Shown piece by piece: positions 1-8,875 of a DNA stretch of 64,000 nt. How positions within the stretch are numbered: position 1 is the first letter of the stretch; the number at the start of each line of letters is the position of its first letter. The stretch comes from Chloroflexota bacterium (lineage in GTDB: Bacteria > Chloroflexota > UBA6077 > FW602-bin22 > CADDYW01), in contig JAJPIK010000078.1 in the NCBI GenBank assembly GCA_021324795.1, forward strand, positions 1-64,000, read 5' to 3'. Below the pieces are notes generated by a model. That model did not search any database and had not been told where the DNA came from. It saw nothing but the letters and a program-made list of their open reading frames with translations. The position numbers and the translations under genes were made by a program.

Positions 1-1674
1 CTGATCGAGCGCGAGCCGCCCTTTGGGACGATCGGGATTGGTCACACGCGCTGGGCAACTCATGGTCGGCCATCCGAGGAAAATGCCCACCCCCATCTCG
101 ACTGTCGAGGCGAGATCGTCATCATTCACAATGGGATTGTCGAGAATTACCTGGAGCTACGTCAACGCCTGCGCGACGAGGGACATCACTTTCGTTCGCA
201 GACCGATACAGAAGTCATCGTCCACCTCGTCGAAGGCTACTGCACCCGAGGACACCCTTTGGAAGAGGCAACCCGGCTCGCCTTGCGCGAACTGCGCGGC
301 AATCACGCGGTGGTTATAATGAGCGTGCACGAACCCGATCGCTTGATCGCCGCTCGATTGGGCAATGCTGGCGGCGTGACGATTGGCCTTGGCAATGGCG
401 AGAGCTTTGTCGCTTCGGACCTCCCGGCCATTCTCGATCATACCCGAACCATGGCATTTCTCGACGATCACGAGCTGGCAGTGATCACCCGCGATGGGTT
501 TCGCTGTCTTACCGTCGACGGTATCCCCGTCGACAAGCCAACGATCACTGTGAGCTGGGATCCGATCGCGGCCGCTAAAGGTGGACACAAGCACTTCATG
601 CTTAAAGAGATCCACGAGCAGCCACGTGCCGTTGCCGATGCGATTCGCGACCGAGTTCGCTTGGACCCGCCGTCGATCCGACTCGAGGGCGTTCCCTGGG
701 ACGACGATGACTGGCAGCGCTTCCGTCGGGTTCTCCTGGTTGGCTGCGGAACCGCCTGGCACGCCGGCCTCGTCGCTAAGTTCATGCTCGAAGACCTGAC
801 ACGCCTGCCGGTCGAGGTCGACTACGCCGATGAGTTCCGCTACCGTCACCCAATCGTCGACTCTGATACCCTCTTCGTCGCGGTCACCCAGTCCGGCGAA
901 ACCGTCGATGTCCTGGTTTCAATGGCCGAGGCACGCGCCAACGGGGCGAAGGTCCTTGGCGTGGTGAATGCCATTGGTAGCCAGGCAGCACGCTCTGCAG
1001 ATGGCGTCATTTACACTCACGCCGGCCCGGAGATCGGCGTCGCGTCGACCAAGGCATTCACTACCCAGCTCGCCGCCCTCTACATGCTGGCCTTGAAGCT
1101 TGGGCAGGCACGTGGCACGATTAGTGAATCGGAACTCATCGACGGGATCCAACACCTCCTCGAGTTGCCACACCGGATGGGCGATGTCCTCCAGCGCGAT
1201 CAAGGTTACATTGACATCGCCAACCGATACTTCAAGTGTCGCGACTTTCTCTTCCTCGGTCGCGGCATCAACTACCCGATCGCCCTCGAAGGCGCCTTGA
1301 AGCTCAAAGAGATCAGCTACATCCATGCCGAGGGGTATCCCGCCGGTGAAATGAAGCACGGGCCGATTGCTTTGATCGACGAAGAGATGCCCGTGGTCGC
1401 CATCGCCGTCCGCGATCACGTCTACGAAAAAACGCTCAACAACGTCGCCCAGGTCAAAGCCCGGGGCGGCATCTTGATCGGCCTTGGCAACGATGGCGAT
1501 GAAGCCTTTGCCAACACTGCCGACCATTCTTTCTCAGTACCAGCGACCAATCCCCATCTCACGCCCCTTCTTACCGTCTTACCTTTGCAGCTTCTGGCCT
1601 ACCACCTGGCTGACCGCCGTGGCTGCGACGTCGACCAGCCCCGAAACCTGGCGAAGTCGGTGACGGTGGAGTAA
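1..1674 (+). CDS. glmS: Glutamine--fructose-6-phosphate aminotransferase, 5' truncated by window edge
   Basis: The enzyme makes glucosamine-6-phosphate from fructose-6-phosphate and glutamine, the first step to UDP-GlcNAc for the cell wall. 557 residues are visible. The open frame runs from base 1, so roughly the first 50 residues, including the catalytic N-terminal Cys, are outside. Visible motifs are the glutaminase motif GHTRWATHG (visible residues 14-22), a first SIS domain opening with LVGCGTAWHAG (about 246), a second with FLGRGINYPIALEGALKLKE (about 418), KHGPIAL, and the conserved end DQPRNLAKSVTVE. These fit GlmS of about 600 aa. Identification is firm; only the start is missing. Confidence 0.97.
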   Translation: MIEREPPFGTIGIGHTRWATHGRPSEENAHPHLDCRGEIVIIHNGIVENYLELRQRLRDEGHHFRSQTDTEVIVHLVEGYCTRGHPLEEATRLALRELRGNHAVVIMSVHEPDRLIAARLGNAGGVTIGLGNGESFVASDLPAILDHTRTMAFLDDHELAVITRDGFRCLTVDGIPVDKPTITVSWDPIAAAKGGHKHFMLKEIHEQPRAVADAIRDRVRLDPPSIRLEGVPWDDDDWQRFRRVLLVGCGTAWHAGLVAKFMLEDLTRLPVEVDYADEFRYRHPIVDSDTLFVAVTQSGETVDVLVSMAEARANGAKVLGVVNAIGSQAARSADGVIYTHAGPEIGVASTKAFTTQLAALYMLALKLGQARGTISESELIDGIQHLLELPHRMGDVLQRDQGYIDIANRYFKCRDFLFLGRGINYPIALEGALKLKEISYIHAEGYPAGEMKHGPIALIDEEMPVVAIAVRDHVYEKTLNNVAQVKARGGILIGLGNDGDEAFANTADHSFSVPATNPHLTPLLTVLPLQLLAYHLADRRGCDVDQPRNLAKSVTVE

Positions 1675-1691
1675 GGAATGGCTCTCCTCGC

Positions 1692-1726
1692 CGCCGTTGG
1701 CTGGAACCTCGCTCCGCCAAACGGCG
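1692..1726 (+). terminator. Imperfect hairpin downstream of glmS
   Basis: CGCCGTTGGC at 1692-1701 pairs with GCCAAACGGCG at 1716-1726, with one bulged base and a 14-nt loop. It starts 18 nt after the glmS stop. No T-tract follows, so it may be only a weak or factor-dependent terminator. The rest of 1675-1909 shows no gene. Confidence 0.3.
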
Positions 1727-1856
1727 CCACCGCGCCGATGTCGCTTCGCCTCATCTCGGCGATGCGCCAGGTTAGTATGCTACCCCTACAGAAACCAACG
1801 ACAAGCCTTCCGCCGCGCTGTCTTTGGGCTCTCCGCGCTGCTTCTTGTCCACGATG

Positions 1857-1865
1857 TGCTACACT
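1857..1865 (+). promoter_or_regulatory. Extended -10 promoter candidate for the sugar-acid operon
   Basis: TGCTACACT is an extended -10 (TG-n-TACACT). No convincing -35 lies 16-18 nt upstream. It would start transcription near 1872, giving a leader of about 38 nt before the ThDP enzyme. Confidence 0.4.
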
Positions 1866-1909
1866 CATCAGCGAGTGATCCGCCGAAGCCAAACTTGCTT
1901 GGAGAGAGT

Positions 1910-3616
1910 ATGGCCATGGAAACTATCGAGCGAACCGCGCAAACCCAAAAGATGCTGCGCCCCGGGCAAATTGCCGTCGAAGTGCTCAAAGCAAACAAGG
2001 TCGACGTCGTCTTTGGCTTGAATGGTGAACACGTGCTGGGCCTGTACGACGCGCTGGCGGCCGCCTCAAGTATTCGCCACGTCATGGTCAAGCACGAGAA
2101 CAACGCGGCAATCGCCGCCGAGGCATACGGCCGCCTCACCGGTCGACCGGGCATCGTCACCGTCACCGCCGGCCCAGGCGCGACCAACTCACTCTCCGGT
2201 GTTGCCGGCGCTCTCGCCACCGGCTCGCCGGTCATCCACATCTCAGGAGGAGTGCCAGACGGCGCTGACCTGGAAAGCTTCCACGGCGTCGACGATCCCG
2301 ACGTGCTCGAAAAGGCGTTCTCCTCGGCTACGAAGTGGTCAACCCGGGTGGTCGATCCCAACAGCGTCGCCGACGCGCTCACCCGAGCGTTTGCTCTCAG
2401 TGTGAATGGCCGGCCGGGCCCGGTCCACGTCGAGTTGGCCCGCAACGTTCTCGACGGCGGACCGATTCCGGCCGGCGAGATCCGGCCTGCCGAAGCCCCC
2501 TCGGCTGAGCCGGCGGCTGGCCTCGATCGGTTGATCGCGCGGATCGACGCTGCCCGCCAGATCGCGATCGTCGCTGGCAAAGGCGCCTGGTGGCCGACAG
2601 TAAGCGCCGAGCTACCGGTTCTGGCCGAAGCGCTCGGTGCACCGGTCGTCCACACCTGGGATGGCCACGCTGCGATGCCAACCCATCATCCCCTATATCT
2701 TGGCATGTATCGCACCGGGATGAGTCATCCGGAGGTCACGGCCTACTTGCAGGGCGCGGACCTGGTCCTCGGTGTCGGCATTCGCCCGGGTACCGAGGCA
2801 GCACGCCTGATCCCGCTCGACTGTGGTGGACCACTGGTTCCGCTGATGCCTGCGGACGAACCGATTCCAGGCGAGATGACAATTCCTTCGATGGCTTCTC
2901 TCGCGGCAACGTTACGAGCGATCGCCCAAGGCGTACGCCGCCGACCAACCTCCGACGCCGCCCTTGCCGCCTGCGCTCGTGCCAACCAGACCCTTCAAGC
3001 GGGGCTCGCCGCCGAGCTGGCCAAGTATGCGTCGGTGCGCCCCTGGCACGTTGGCCTGGGAATCGGCGCGCTCGCCGAGCGTATGACGGCTGATCACGTA
3101 GTCACCAGCGACGTCAGCACAGTGAAACTATGGATGCCCCTGCAATTGCCAGTTTTCGGCCCTGAATCGCATGTCCAAGCCGGTACCTGGGGCGCGATGG
3201 GCTACGCGGTTCCCGCGGCGCTTGGCGCGGCCTTCGCACGGCCCGGCCAGAAGATCATCGCCCTGACCGGCGATACCTCGTTTATGATGGCGTCGAGCGA
3301 CTTCATCACCCTGTGCCAATGGAAACTTCCAGTTGTCGTTGCCGTCCATCACGATGGGCAGATTGGCATGATCCACAACATGCTGACCCGCGCCGGCCTT
3401 CCGATCTACGCGACGGAGCTCGGCCCGGTCGACTTTTGTCGCTACGCTGAATCGTTTGGCGCCCTGGGCATCCGGGTCGAGGACCCCTCCGAGATCGGAT
3501 CGGCCTGGGATCGCGCCCTCGCGGCTGACGGGCCAGTTCTGCTGGAATGGCTGGCGGGCCACGAATTCCCCTGGCCACGCATTCCCACCTTGCTCAGCAA
3601 CCTTAAAGAGCGATAG
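1910..3616 (+). CDS. ThDP-dependent enzyme, acetolactate synthase/benzoylformate decarboxylase-like
   Basis: A 568-aa protein of the three-domain thiamine-diphosphate family (Pyr, central, PP domains). The Pyr domain carries the cofactor-activating Glu in KHENNAAIAAEAYGRLTG (about residue 61). The PP-domain metal motif reads GDTSFMMASSD then VAVHHDGQ (about 453-482). Relative to the usual GDG...NN it has GDT, and Asp where the second metal-binding Asn normally sits. The start is ATG 1910 or ATG 1916 behind GGAGAG; 1916 has the better spacing. It opens an apparent operon with an enolase-superfamily dehydratase and a mannonate-dehydratase-like protein, suggesting decarboxylation or ligation of a sugar-acid-derived 2-oxoacid. 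The true substrate cannot be told, and it is unlikely to be the biosynthetic acetolactate synthase. Confidence 0.85.
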   Translation: MAMETIERTAQTQKMLRPGQIAVEVLKANKVDVVFGLNGEHVLGLYDALAAASSIRHVMVKHENNAAIAAEAYGRLTGRPGIVTVTAGPGATNSLSGVAGALATGSPVIHISGGVPDGADLESFHGVDDPDVLEKAFSSATKWSTRVVDPNSVADALTRAFALSVNGRPGPVHVELARNVLDGGPIPAGEIRPAEAPSAEPAAGLDRLIARIDAARQIAIVAGKGAWWPTVSAELPVLAEALGAPVVHTWDGHAAMPTHHPLYLGMYRTGMSHPEVTAYLQGADLVLGVGIRPGTEAARLIPLDCGGPLVPLMPADEPIPGEMTIPSMASLAATLRAIAQGVRRRPTSDAALAACARANQTLQAGLAAELAKYASVRPWHVGLGIGALAERMTADHVVTSDVSTVKLWMPLQLPVFGPESHVQAGTWGAMGYAVPAALGAAFARPGQKIIALTGDTSFMMASSDFITLCQWKLPVVVAVHHDGQIGMIHNMLTRAGLPIYATELGPVDFCRYAESFGALGIRVEDPSEIGSAWDRALAADGPVLLEWLAGHEFPWPRIPTLLSNLKER

Positions 3617-3654
3617 CGTGAACGAAAAATCCCTTGACCCTCAGGAGGTGGACG

Positions 3655-4761
3655 GTGAAGATTACTAATGTCACGACCACGGCTCTCGTAATTCCGGGTT
3701 TTCGTCCCATCCAAGACGCGACGATTCCGCCCCCGAAATCCAACGTTGGGAGCCGAAGCGGGCTTTTCGTCCACATCCATACCGACGAAGGCATCCAAGG
3801 GCTTGGCTTTGGCAGCGCCAGTCCCGCCATTCGTGCGACGATCGAGCACCACCTCAAGGATCTGCTAATCGGCGAAGATCCGTTCGAAATCGAAAAGCTC
3901 TGGGAAGCGATGTTCTGGCGGGTGCGCGGATTCGGTCGGAAAGGTATCGCTTTTTGTGCGACCTCTTCAGTCGACGTTGCGCTCTGGGATCTGAAGGCGA
4001 AGGCTCTCGGTCTCCCTCTCTATCGCCTGCTCGGGCCGTATCGCGATCGAGTGCCAGTCTACGGTAGCGGCGGCTGGACCAATTTCAGCGAGACGGAGCT
4101 GGTCGCCGAGCAGGTCGGCTACGTCGAGCGCGGCATGCGCAGCGTGAAGATGAAAGTTGGCAAAGACTTCGGACACGCCGAGCGCGAGGACGTGTGCCGC
4201 CTTGCCGCCGTGCGCAAAGCGGTTGGCGATGACGTCGAGATCCTGATCGACGCCAACAATGGCTATTATGCCAAGCAAGCAATCTATATGGCGAAAGAGT
4301 TCGAGCAGTACCGGGTCGGTTGGTTCGAAGAGCCAGTCCTGGCCGACGACGTCGAAGGCCTCGCCGCGGTTGCCCGGGCAACTTCGATTCCGATCGCCAC
4401 GGGAGAGCATGAGTACACGAAATTTGGGTTCAAGGATCTGATCACGCGGGGCGGCGCCGACATCGTGCAGCCGGACGTTGGCCGGGTTGGTGGCATTACT
4501 GAGTGGCTCAAGGTTGCCCATCTGGCGCACGCCTTCAATCTACCGGTCGCGCCACACGCGGTGGCACTTGTCCATCTCCACGTGGCGTGCGCCACGCCAA
4601 ACATACGGATCGTCGAACTGCTCGGCATCGAAGAACAAGGTTATCATGCATTCTTCGTCGACTTTCCCCAGCCGAAGGACGGGTTCTGGTCACCCTACCC
4701 GGATCGGCCGGGCTTGGGCGTCGAACTTAATCCCGATACCGTGAAAAAATACTCTGTCTGA
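3655..4761 (+). CDS. Mandelate racemase/muconate lactonizing enzyme family dehydratase
   Basis: A 368-aa enolase-superfamily protein with an N-terminal capping domain and a TIM barrel. Visible active-site parts are KxK in SVKMKVGKD (about 163-171), metal ligands in LIDANNG, WFEEPV and GEHEY (about 198, 224, 249), and a late His in APHAVALVH (about 299). These fit acid-sugar dehydratases of the mandelate racemase subgroup. GTG 3655 is preferred because AGGAGGT lies 6 nt upstream; a TTG 21 nt earlier has no such site. The gene lies 38 nt after the ThDP enzyme and 9 nt before the next gene. The expected reaction is dehydration of an aldonate to a 2-keto-3-deoxy acid, which the neighbouring ThDP enzyme might use. 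The substrate is not deducible. Confidence 0.88.
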   Translation: MKITNVTTTALVIPGFRPIQDATIPPPKSNVGSRSGLFVHIHTDEGIQGLGFGSASPAIRATIEHHLKDLLIGEDPFEIEKLWEAMFWRVRGFGRKGIAFCATSSVDVALWDLKAKALGLPLYRLLGPYRDRVPVYGSGGWTNFSETELVAEQVGYVERGMRSVKMKVGKDFGHAEREDVCRLAAVRKAVGDDVEILIDANNGYYAKQAIYMAKEFEQYRVGWFEEPVLADDVEGLAAVARATSIPIATGEHEYTKFGFKDLITRGGADIVQPDVGRVGGITEWLKVAHLAHAFNLPVAPHAVALVHLHVACATPNIRIVELLGIEEQGYHAFFVDFPQPKDGFWSPYPDRPGLGVELNPDTVKKYSV

Positions 4762-4770
4762 GGAGCAACC

Positions 4771-5802
4771 ATGTACATTGGCGAGCAACTGAACGATCTT
4801 TCTGATCATAAGCTCACCTGGGTCGCCCAGCTCGGCGTCGAACACATCGCGGTTAATTCGCCCGAGAACGCCGGCATTGAGAATGAGGACGGCACCTGGA
4901 ACGTTCAGGCGATCAAAGCCCTTCAGGAGCGTCTGGCCAGATTCGGCATTACGATGGACGTTCTCGCTTTGAATCTACAATCGAGCTACATGACCAAACA
5001 GCGTTTCCCCGGAATCATGCGCGCTCTGCCCAGCCGAGACGCCGAGATCGAGGTGATCAAGCAAAACGTGCGGGCAGCCGGTGAAGCCGGCGTCCCCTGC
5101 CTGAAGTACAATCTCAACCTCCTTGGCGTCCCTCGAACTGGCCGGGCTCCAGGGCGTGGTGGCGCAATGTACAGCGAATTCGCTTATGACAAGTGGACGG
5201 ATCACTCGCTGACCGAGGCGGGACCGATGCCGGCCGAGAAGGTTTGGGAGAACATCACCTACTTTTTAGAGCGGGTGATTCCGGTCGCCGAGGAAGCCGG
5301 CGTTCGCATGGCCTGCCATCCCCACGATCCGGCTGTTCCCCAGGATACCGGGCTGCGTGGCGTTCACTGCGTTCTCGGTAGCATCGAAGGCTTGAAGAAG
5401 TTCATCTCAATCGCCCCGAGCAAGTACCACGGCTTGAACTTCTGCCAGGGCACAGTTGCCGAGATGTGCAAGAATCCGGCGACGGAAGTCATGGAAGCGA
5501 TCCGCTATTTCGGGGCCCGTGAAAAGATCTTCATGGTCCACTTCCGGAATATTAAAGGTGGCTTCTTAAGCTTCGTCGAAACCTATCCCGACAACGGCGA
5601 TGTCGATATGTTCCAGGCGATGCGCCTTTACCATGAGCTTGGCTATCAGGGTATGTTTTTGCCGGACCACGTTCCCCAATCGAGCGTGGATCCCGACAAC
5701 GAACGCCAGCACTCGTTCTGCCTGGGCTACATTCGCGCCTTGATCCAGGCGGTCAAGACCGAAGCAGCCGAGCAGGATACCAACGACAAGCCATATCTCT
5801 AA
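4771..5802 (+). CDS. Mannonate dehydratase-like TIM-barrel protein (UxuA family)
   Basis: A 343-aa protein resembling UxuA. The C-terminal half has HFRNIKGGFLSFVETYPDNG and GYQGMFLPDHVPQS, typical of the family's metal-binding barrel strands, and the middle has CHPHDPAVP. UxuA removes water from D-mannonate to give 2-keto-3-deoxygluconate in hexuronate degradation. Start ATG 4771 is preceded by GAGGAG at good spacing. It is the last gene of the three-gene operon. Two different acid-sugar dehydratases next to a ThDP enzyme, without UxaC, UxuB or an aldolase, suggest a pathway other than textbook hexuronate catabolism. Family assignment is good; function is inferred. Confidence 0.85.
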   Translation: MYIGEQLNDLSDHKLTWVAQLGVEHIAVNSPENAGIENEDGTWNVQAIKALQERLARFGITMDVLALNLQSSYMTKQRFPGIMRALPSRDAEIEVIKQNVRAAGEAGVPCLKYNLNLLGVPRTGRAPGRGGAMYSEFAYDKWTDHSLTEAGPMPAEKVWENITYFLERVIPVAEEAGVRMACHPHDPAVPQDTGLRGVHCVLGSIEGLKKFISIAPSKYHGLNFCQGTVAEMCKNPATEVMEAIRYFGAREKIFMVHFRNIKGGFLSFVETYPDNGDVDMFQAMRLYHELGYQGMFLPDHVPQSSVDPDNERQHSFCLGYIRALIQAVKTEAAEQDTNDKPYL

Positions 5803-5834
5803 ATTAGTGAAGCAAGAATACGGCCTCTTTCTTG

Positions 5835-5859
5835 TCCTCTCCCTCACAAAGGGAGAGGA
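5835..5859. repeat. Intergenic palindrome, TCCTCTCCCT...AGGGAGAGGA
   Basis: A perfect 10-bp stem (5835-5844 / 5850-5859) with a CACAA loop lies 32 nt after the mannonate-dehydratase stop. No T-tract follows. Its pyrimidine/purine arms resemble the palindromes at 36205-36248 and 43538-43580, so it may be a dispersed intergenic element that also ends transcription. Confidence 0.5.
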
Positions 5860-5873
5860 ACTGGACGGTATCG

Positions 5874-5903
5874 TTGACACGCCAGGGAAGCTATGCCTAG
5901 AAT
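5874..5903 (+). promoter_or_regulatory. Sigma-70-type promoter, TTGACA-18-TAGAAT
   Basis: TTGACA at 5874-5879 and TAGAAT at 5898-5903 are 18 nt apart. Transcription would begin near 5910, which places the ATG codons at 5893 and 5902 outside the mRNA and favours a downstream start for the next gene. Confidence 0.6.
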
Positions 5904-5961
5904 GAGAGTGGTTCGATTTTTGCCGATTAGCCTCTTTGTGACTGATCGCACTGAATTAAGC

Positions 5962-6354
5962 ATGTGGCCTGGAGTCTCTTCGACTGCTGTGATCCAGATT
6001 ACCCGCTTTTTCGATCAAATCCGAAGCTTCTCGACGAAACGACGACGCTATCAAGCCGCCGAGGTGCGTCCGTATCTGCGGGGGCGCGTTAAGGAAGAGA
6101 CCGACCCCGAGATCCAGCGGGCCGTCGAGCGATTGCCCACCTTCTTACGTGACCCGCAAGTCCGGCGTCGCTACGACGGGTTCCAACGCTACTTCGATGT
6201 CCTGCCCAGGATTATCTTCCTCTATAACCGGGGGACCCCGATCGATGAGATCGCCAATGGGCTATCGTTTATGGCAACGGAGACTGGGATCGAGATGGTG
6301 ATCCAGATTACCTGCCAACTCATCGCCGACCGCCTGAACGAGATGCCTCTTTAA
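5962..6354 (+). CDS. Hypothetical protein, 130 aa
   Basis: I do not recognise this protein. The N-terminal half is basic (residues about 15-45 include TKRRRYQAAEVRPYLRGRVKEE). The C-terminal part is predicted helical and amphipathic, ending MATETGIEMVIQITCQLIADRLNEMPL in two pieces. No signal peptide or membrane segment is evident. In-frame ATGs at 5893 and 5902 precede the inferred transcription start, so ATG 5962 is chosen although its Shine-Dalgarno is weak. The gene stands alone and converges on the following minus-strand gene. Confidence 0.6.
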   Translation: MWPGVSSTAVIQITRFFDQIRSFSTKRRRYQAAEVRPYLRGRVKEETDPEIQRAVERLPTFLRDPQVRRRYDGFQRYFDVLPRIIFLYNRGTPIDEIANGLSFMATETGIEMVIQITCQLIADRLNEMPL

Positions 6355-6452
6355 TGCAGAATCAGGGCATCGATTGGGCATTGGTGCCTCATCACTCGCT
6401 TTGAATTCCCAGGACAGCACTTCCGAACCCTGGCCTTGCTAGGGCCCGCGGC

Positions 6453-8057
6453 CTACCAACGCAAGTGACGAGGCCGCCTTGGCCGCGTGCGCGCAAAACC
6501 GACGCTGACGGCAAACACGGTTCCCACAACCACGAGGAACAACGAGGCAACGAGCGGATTCTCGAGATCCAGACGATTTGCGATGCGATCGACCGGCGTC
6601 CCCGGCACCGGTGGCCCGATAAGAATGGCTAGTTCGGTCCCAGACGGATTGTTGACGAGATGCACCGAGTCGGCCACGTCGCCCGGCTGGCGTGGTATAT
6701 GGGGCGACCATCGCCAAAGGACGTCCGCGGCAAAATCGCTGGCAAGCTGGTTCGCTTGTGAGCCTGGCAGACCACGATCGCTGGCGACATGGAATAGTCC
6801 CAGCGCTTGGGCAAGGGTGAGCGAGATCCTTGATGGGCGATAGAAAATCCGACGGTAACTGGTGGGGTAACGAATGACCTCGATTGGCCCCGAGCTGGCC
6901 GGTGGATAGAGCGACAATTGTGCTCCATTAATGAGCTCGACCCGTTCCGCACCTTTAGCATCAATCTGACGACGGACCGGAATGTTCTCGTCTTCGAAAT
7001 TCACCACGAGATCAAAAGCCCGACCAAAGAGATGGGGATCGAACTTGGCGGCGTTGGCAGGTGATCCACCGGGGACTTGAAACCCCGCGGCCTGAGCAAT
7101 GGCCAGGCGATGATCGGGAGAGCCGTAGAGCAACGTCGAAAGGCCACTGGCCGTTACCTTCGGATCGCTTACCGCCACCCGGTAGACGGTATCGAGGCTT
7201 TCGATGCGGACGGCGTAGATTCCTGCCCGATGACGATCTGCTAAGAGGGCCAATTGGCGCGCCCGACCAACCGGGTCCGGATTAGGAATTGGCGGTACTT
7301 CCTTCGGAGCCTGCTGGTACTCTGAGATCGGTCCGGTAATCACCCGTTTCGCCTGACCAGTCGGCGGTGGCCAATGGGTTGGGTCCCAGCCGGTCTGCTG
7401 GCTGAAGTCTGCCGCCGCGGCGTAGGTCGCGATCCCATAAACCTGACTCACGACATCCGCGAAGCTCAAACCCGGCGTATAGGCAAGATCAACCAGGCGG
7501 CCGCCCGAACGCACTCGCACCGGTCCTTGATTGCTCTGGAAGACGAAGTTATCGGTCGGCTTTTCCTCGGGAAAGGCCATGACTCGCCGCAATACGCCAT
7601 TTGACTTGTCGTAAGCGGTATTCACGGCGCCGTTCGTAAAGCGCTGGATGACCGCATTTGGTTGGTGCAAGACTGTCTGCAGAACATAGGTGTTCGACGG
7701 GTCAATCTGCAGATCAATCTGCTGACCAACTGGCATCAGAGCCGGACTGTACAAATTCGGATTGAGACGGCGTGCCAGCGCGAATAAGCTATCGACGTGG
7801 GTCACATCACCGTAGACAACGTTCGACGCGTCAGCAAGCGTGCCGCCGGATTGGATCGTCAGACGCACGGTCTGCATCCAATGCCCTCTACCATCGATTC
7901 CGTCTTTGACGACGCTGACCGAGACCGGCGGTTGATCGGTCGGATACTCGAGGAAGGTCGTGTCTGGTCCCGACTGAGCCCGGACCGGCGACACCGATGC
8001 AGCAATCACGAAAAGGGATACGCTCAGGGCAAGGATGAGGTGGGCGGGCGAGTTCAT
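6453..8057 (-). CDS. Membrane-anchored extracellular protein of unknown function, 534 aa
   Basis: The N-terminus is a typical Sec signal peptide with a hydrophobic core and cleavage near VRAQS (residues about 25-29). The long extracellular part contains two or three stretches reminiscent of LysM-like or pilus-assembly-type modules, such as THVDSLFALARRLNPNLYSPALMPVGQQIDL (shown in part, residues about 85-110), which looks LysM-like. The C-terminus has one transmembrane helix (LVASLFLVVVGTVFAVSVGF) followed by an Arg-rich tail, giving an outside domain anchored at the C-terminus. ATG 8057 is preferred over ATG 8093 because it starts the signal peptide directly. It converges on the preceding gene; its function is unknown. 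Confidence 0.75.
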   Translation of the reverse strand: MNSPAHLILALSVSLFVIAASVSPVRAQSGPDTTFLEYPTDQPPVSVSVVKDGIDGRGHWMQTVRLTIQSGGTLADASNVVYGDVTHVDSLFALARRLNPNLYSPALMPVGQQIDLQIDPSNTYVLQTVLHQPNAVIQRFTNGAVNTAYDKSNGVLRRVMAFPEEKPTDNFVFQSNQGPVRVRSGGRLVDLAYTPGLSFADVVSQVYGIATYAAAADFSQQTGWDPTHWPPPTGQAKRVITGPISEYQQAPKEVPPIPNPDPVGRARQLALLADRHRAGIYAVRIESLDTVYRVAVSDPKVTASGLSTLLYGSPDHRLAIAQAAGFQVPGGSPANAAKFDPHLFGRAFDLVVNFEDENIPVRRQIDAKGAERVELINGAQLSLYPPASSGPIEVIRYPTSYRRIFYRPSRISLTLAQALGLFHVASDRGLPGSQANQLASDFAADVLWRWSPHIPRQPGDVADSVHLVNNPSGTELAILIGPPVPGTPVDRIANRLDLENPLVASLFLVVVGTVFAVSVGFARTRPRRPRHLRW

Positions 8058-8181
8058 CAAGCAACCCCGAAACAGACACGGCGTGGACGGCATACGGCCG
8101 CATTACCGGCCGGGCGCAAGAAGTGTGCCCAGTGTCCCCCGCTTTTCTAACTGGACACTACCCGGTCCCTGCGGTACAATC

Positions 8182-8210
8182 CTGACAAAGTTGTATTCAA
8201 CAACGATAAT
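8182..8210 (+). promoter_or_regulatory. Promoter CTGACA-17-GATAAT for the uracil-DNA glycosylase gene
   Basis: CTGACA (8182-8187) and GATAAT (8205-8210) have ideal 17-nt spacing. The predicted transcription start near 8217 leaves only about 10 nt before the GTG at 8228. Confidence 0.65.
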
Positions 8211-8227
8211 GTAGTGGAAAGAAGGAC

Positions 8228-8830
8228 GTGGCTAGCCTCGAGGAGATCGCCAAGCAAGTTGCGAACTGCACCGCGTGTCCCCTGGCGCGCACCCGTCACA
8301 AGACCGTCCCCGGTGATGGCCCTCTGAACGCGACGATCATGTTCATTGGCGAAGCGCCAGGCTTTCACGAAGACCAGCAAGGCCATCCTTTCGTTGGCGC
8401 GGCTGGACAGTTCTTGGAAGAACTCTTAGCCTCGATTGGTCTGAAGCGCAGCGACGTTTTTATCGCCAACGTTGTCAAGTGCCGCCCGCCCAACAATCGT
8501 GATCCCCAGCCGGATGAGATCGCCGCGTGCGCTCACTTTCTCGAAGCGCAAATCGCGGCGATTCACCCGAAGATGATCGTGACGCTTGGGCGTTTCTCGA
8601 TGGCAAAGTTTTTTCCGGGAGAATCGATTAGCCGCATTCATGGCAAACCGCGTCGCCATGGCGACGTCGTCTACTTTCCACTCTATCACCCCGCGGCGGC
8701 GCTGCACCAGCCAGCGTTGCGGCGAACGATCGAGGACGATTTCAAAAAAATTCCCGAGCTCTTGGCATCGCTCGAACCGATTCCGGACGAGCCGCCAGCC
8801 GAGTCGGCAACTCAGCTAAGCCTGTTTTAA
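8228..8830 (+). CDS. Family 4 uracil-DNA glycosylase (Fe-S)
   Basis: The enzyme removes uracil from DNA, the first step of base-excision repair of deaminated cytosine, and is common in thermophiles. The 200-aa protein shows GEAPG (41-45), four cysteines suited to a 4Fe-4S cluster (C14, C17, C85, C101) and the motif HPAAALH (154-160), all hallmarks of family 4. The C-terminus ends QLSLF (196-200), which matches the bacterial sliding-clamp-binding pentapeptide QLxLF. GTG 8228 gives the family's usual N-terminus, but AGAAGGA sits only one base upstream, so the leader is very short and the Shine-Dalgarno suboptimal. Confidence 0.94.
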   Translation: MASLEEIAKQVANCTACPLARTRHKTVPGDGPLNATIMFIGEAPGFHEDQQGHPFVGAAGQFLEELLASIGLKRSDVFIANVVKCRPPNNRDPQPDEIAACAHFLEAQIAAIHPKMIVTLGRFSMAKFFPGESISRIHGKPRRHGDVVYFPLYHPAAALHQPALRRTIEDDFKKIPELLASLEPIPDEPPAESATQLSLF

Positions 8831-8875
8831 TTACGTTAGCTTATCAACCACCCATTTCTGGAGGTACTCACCACC

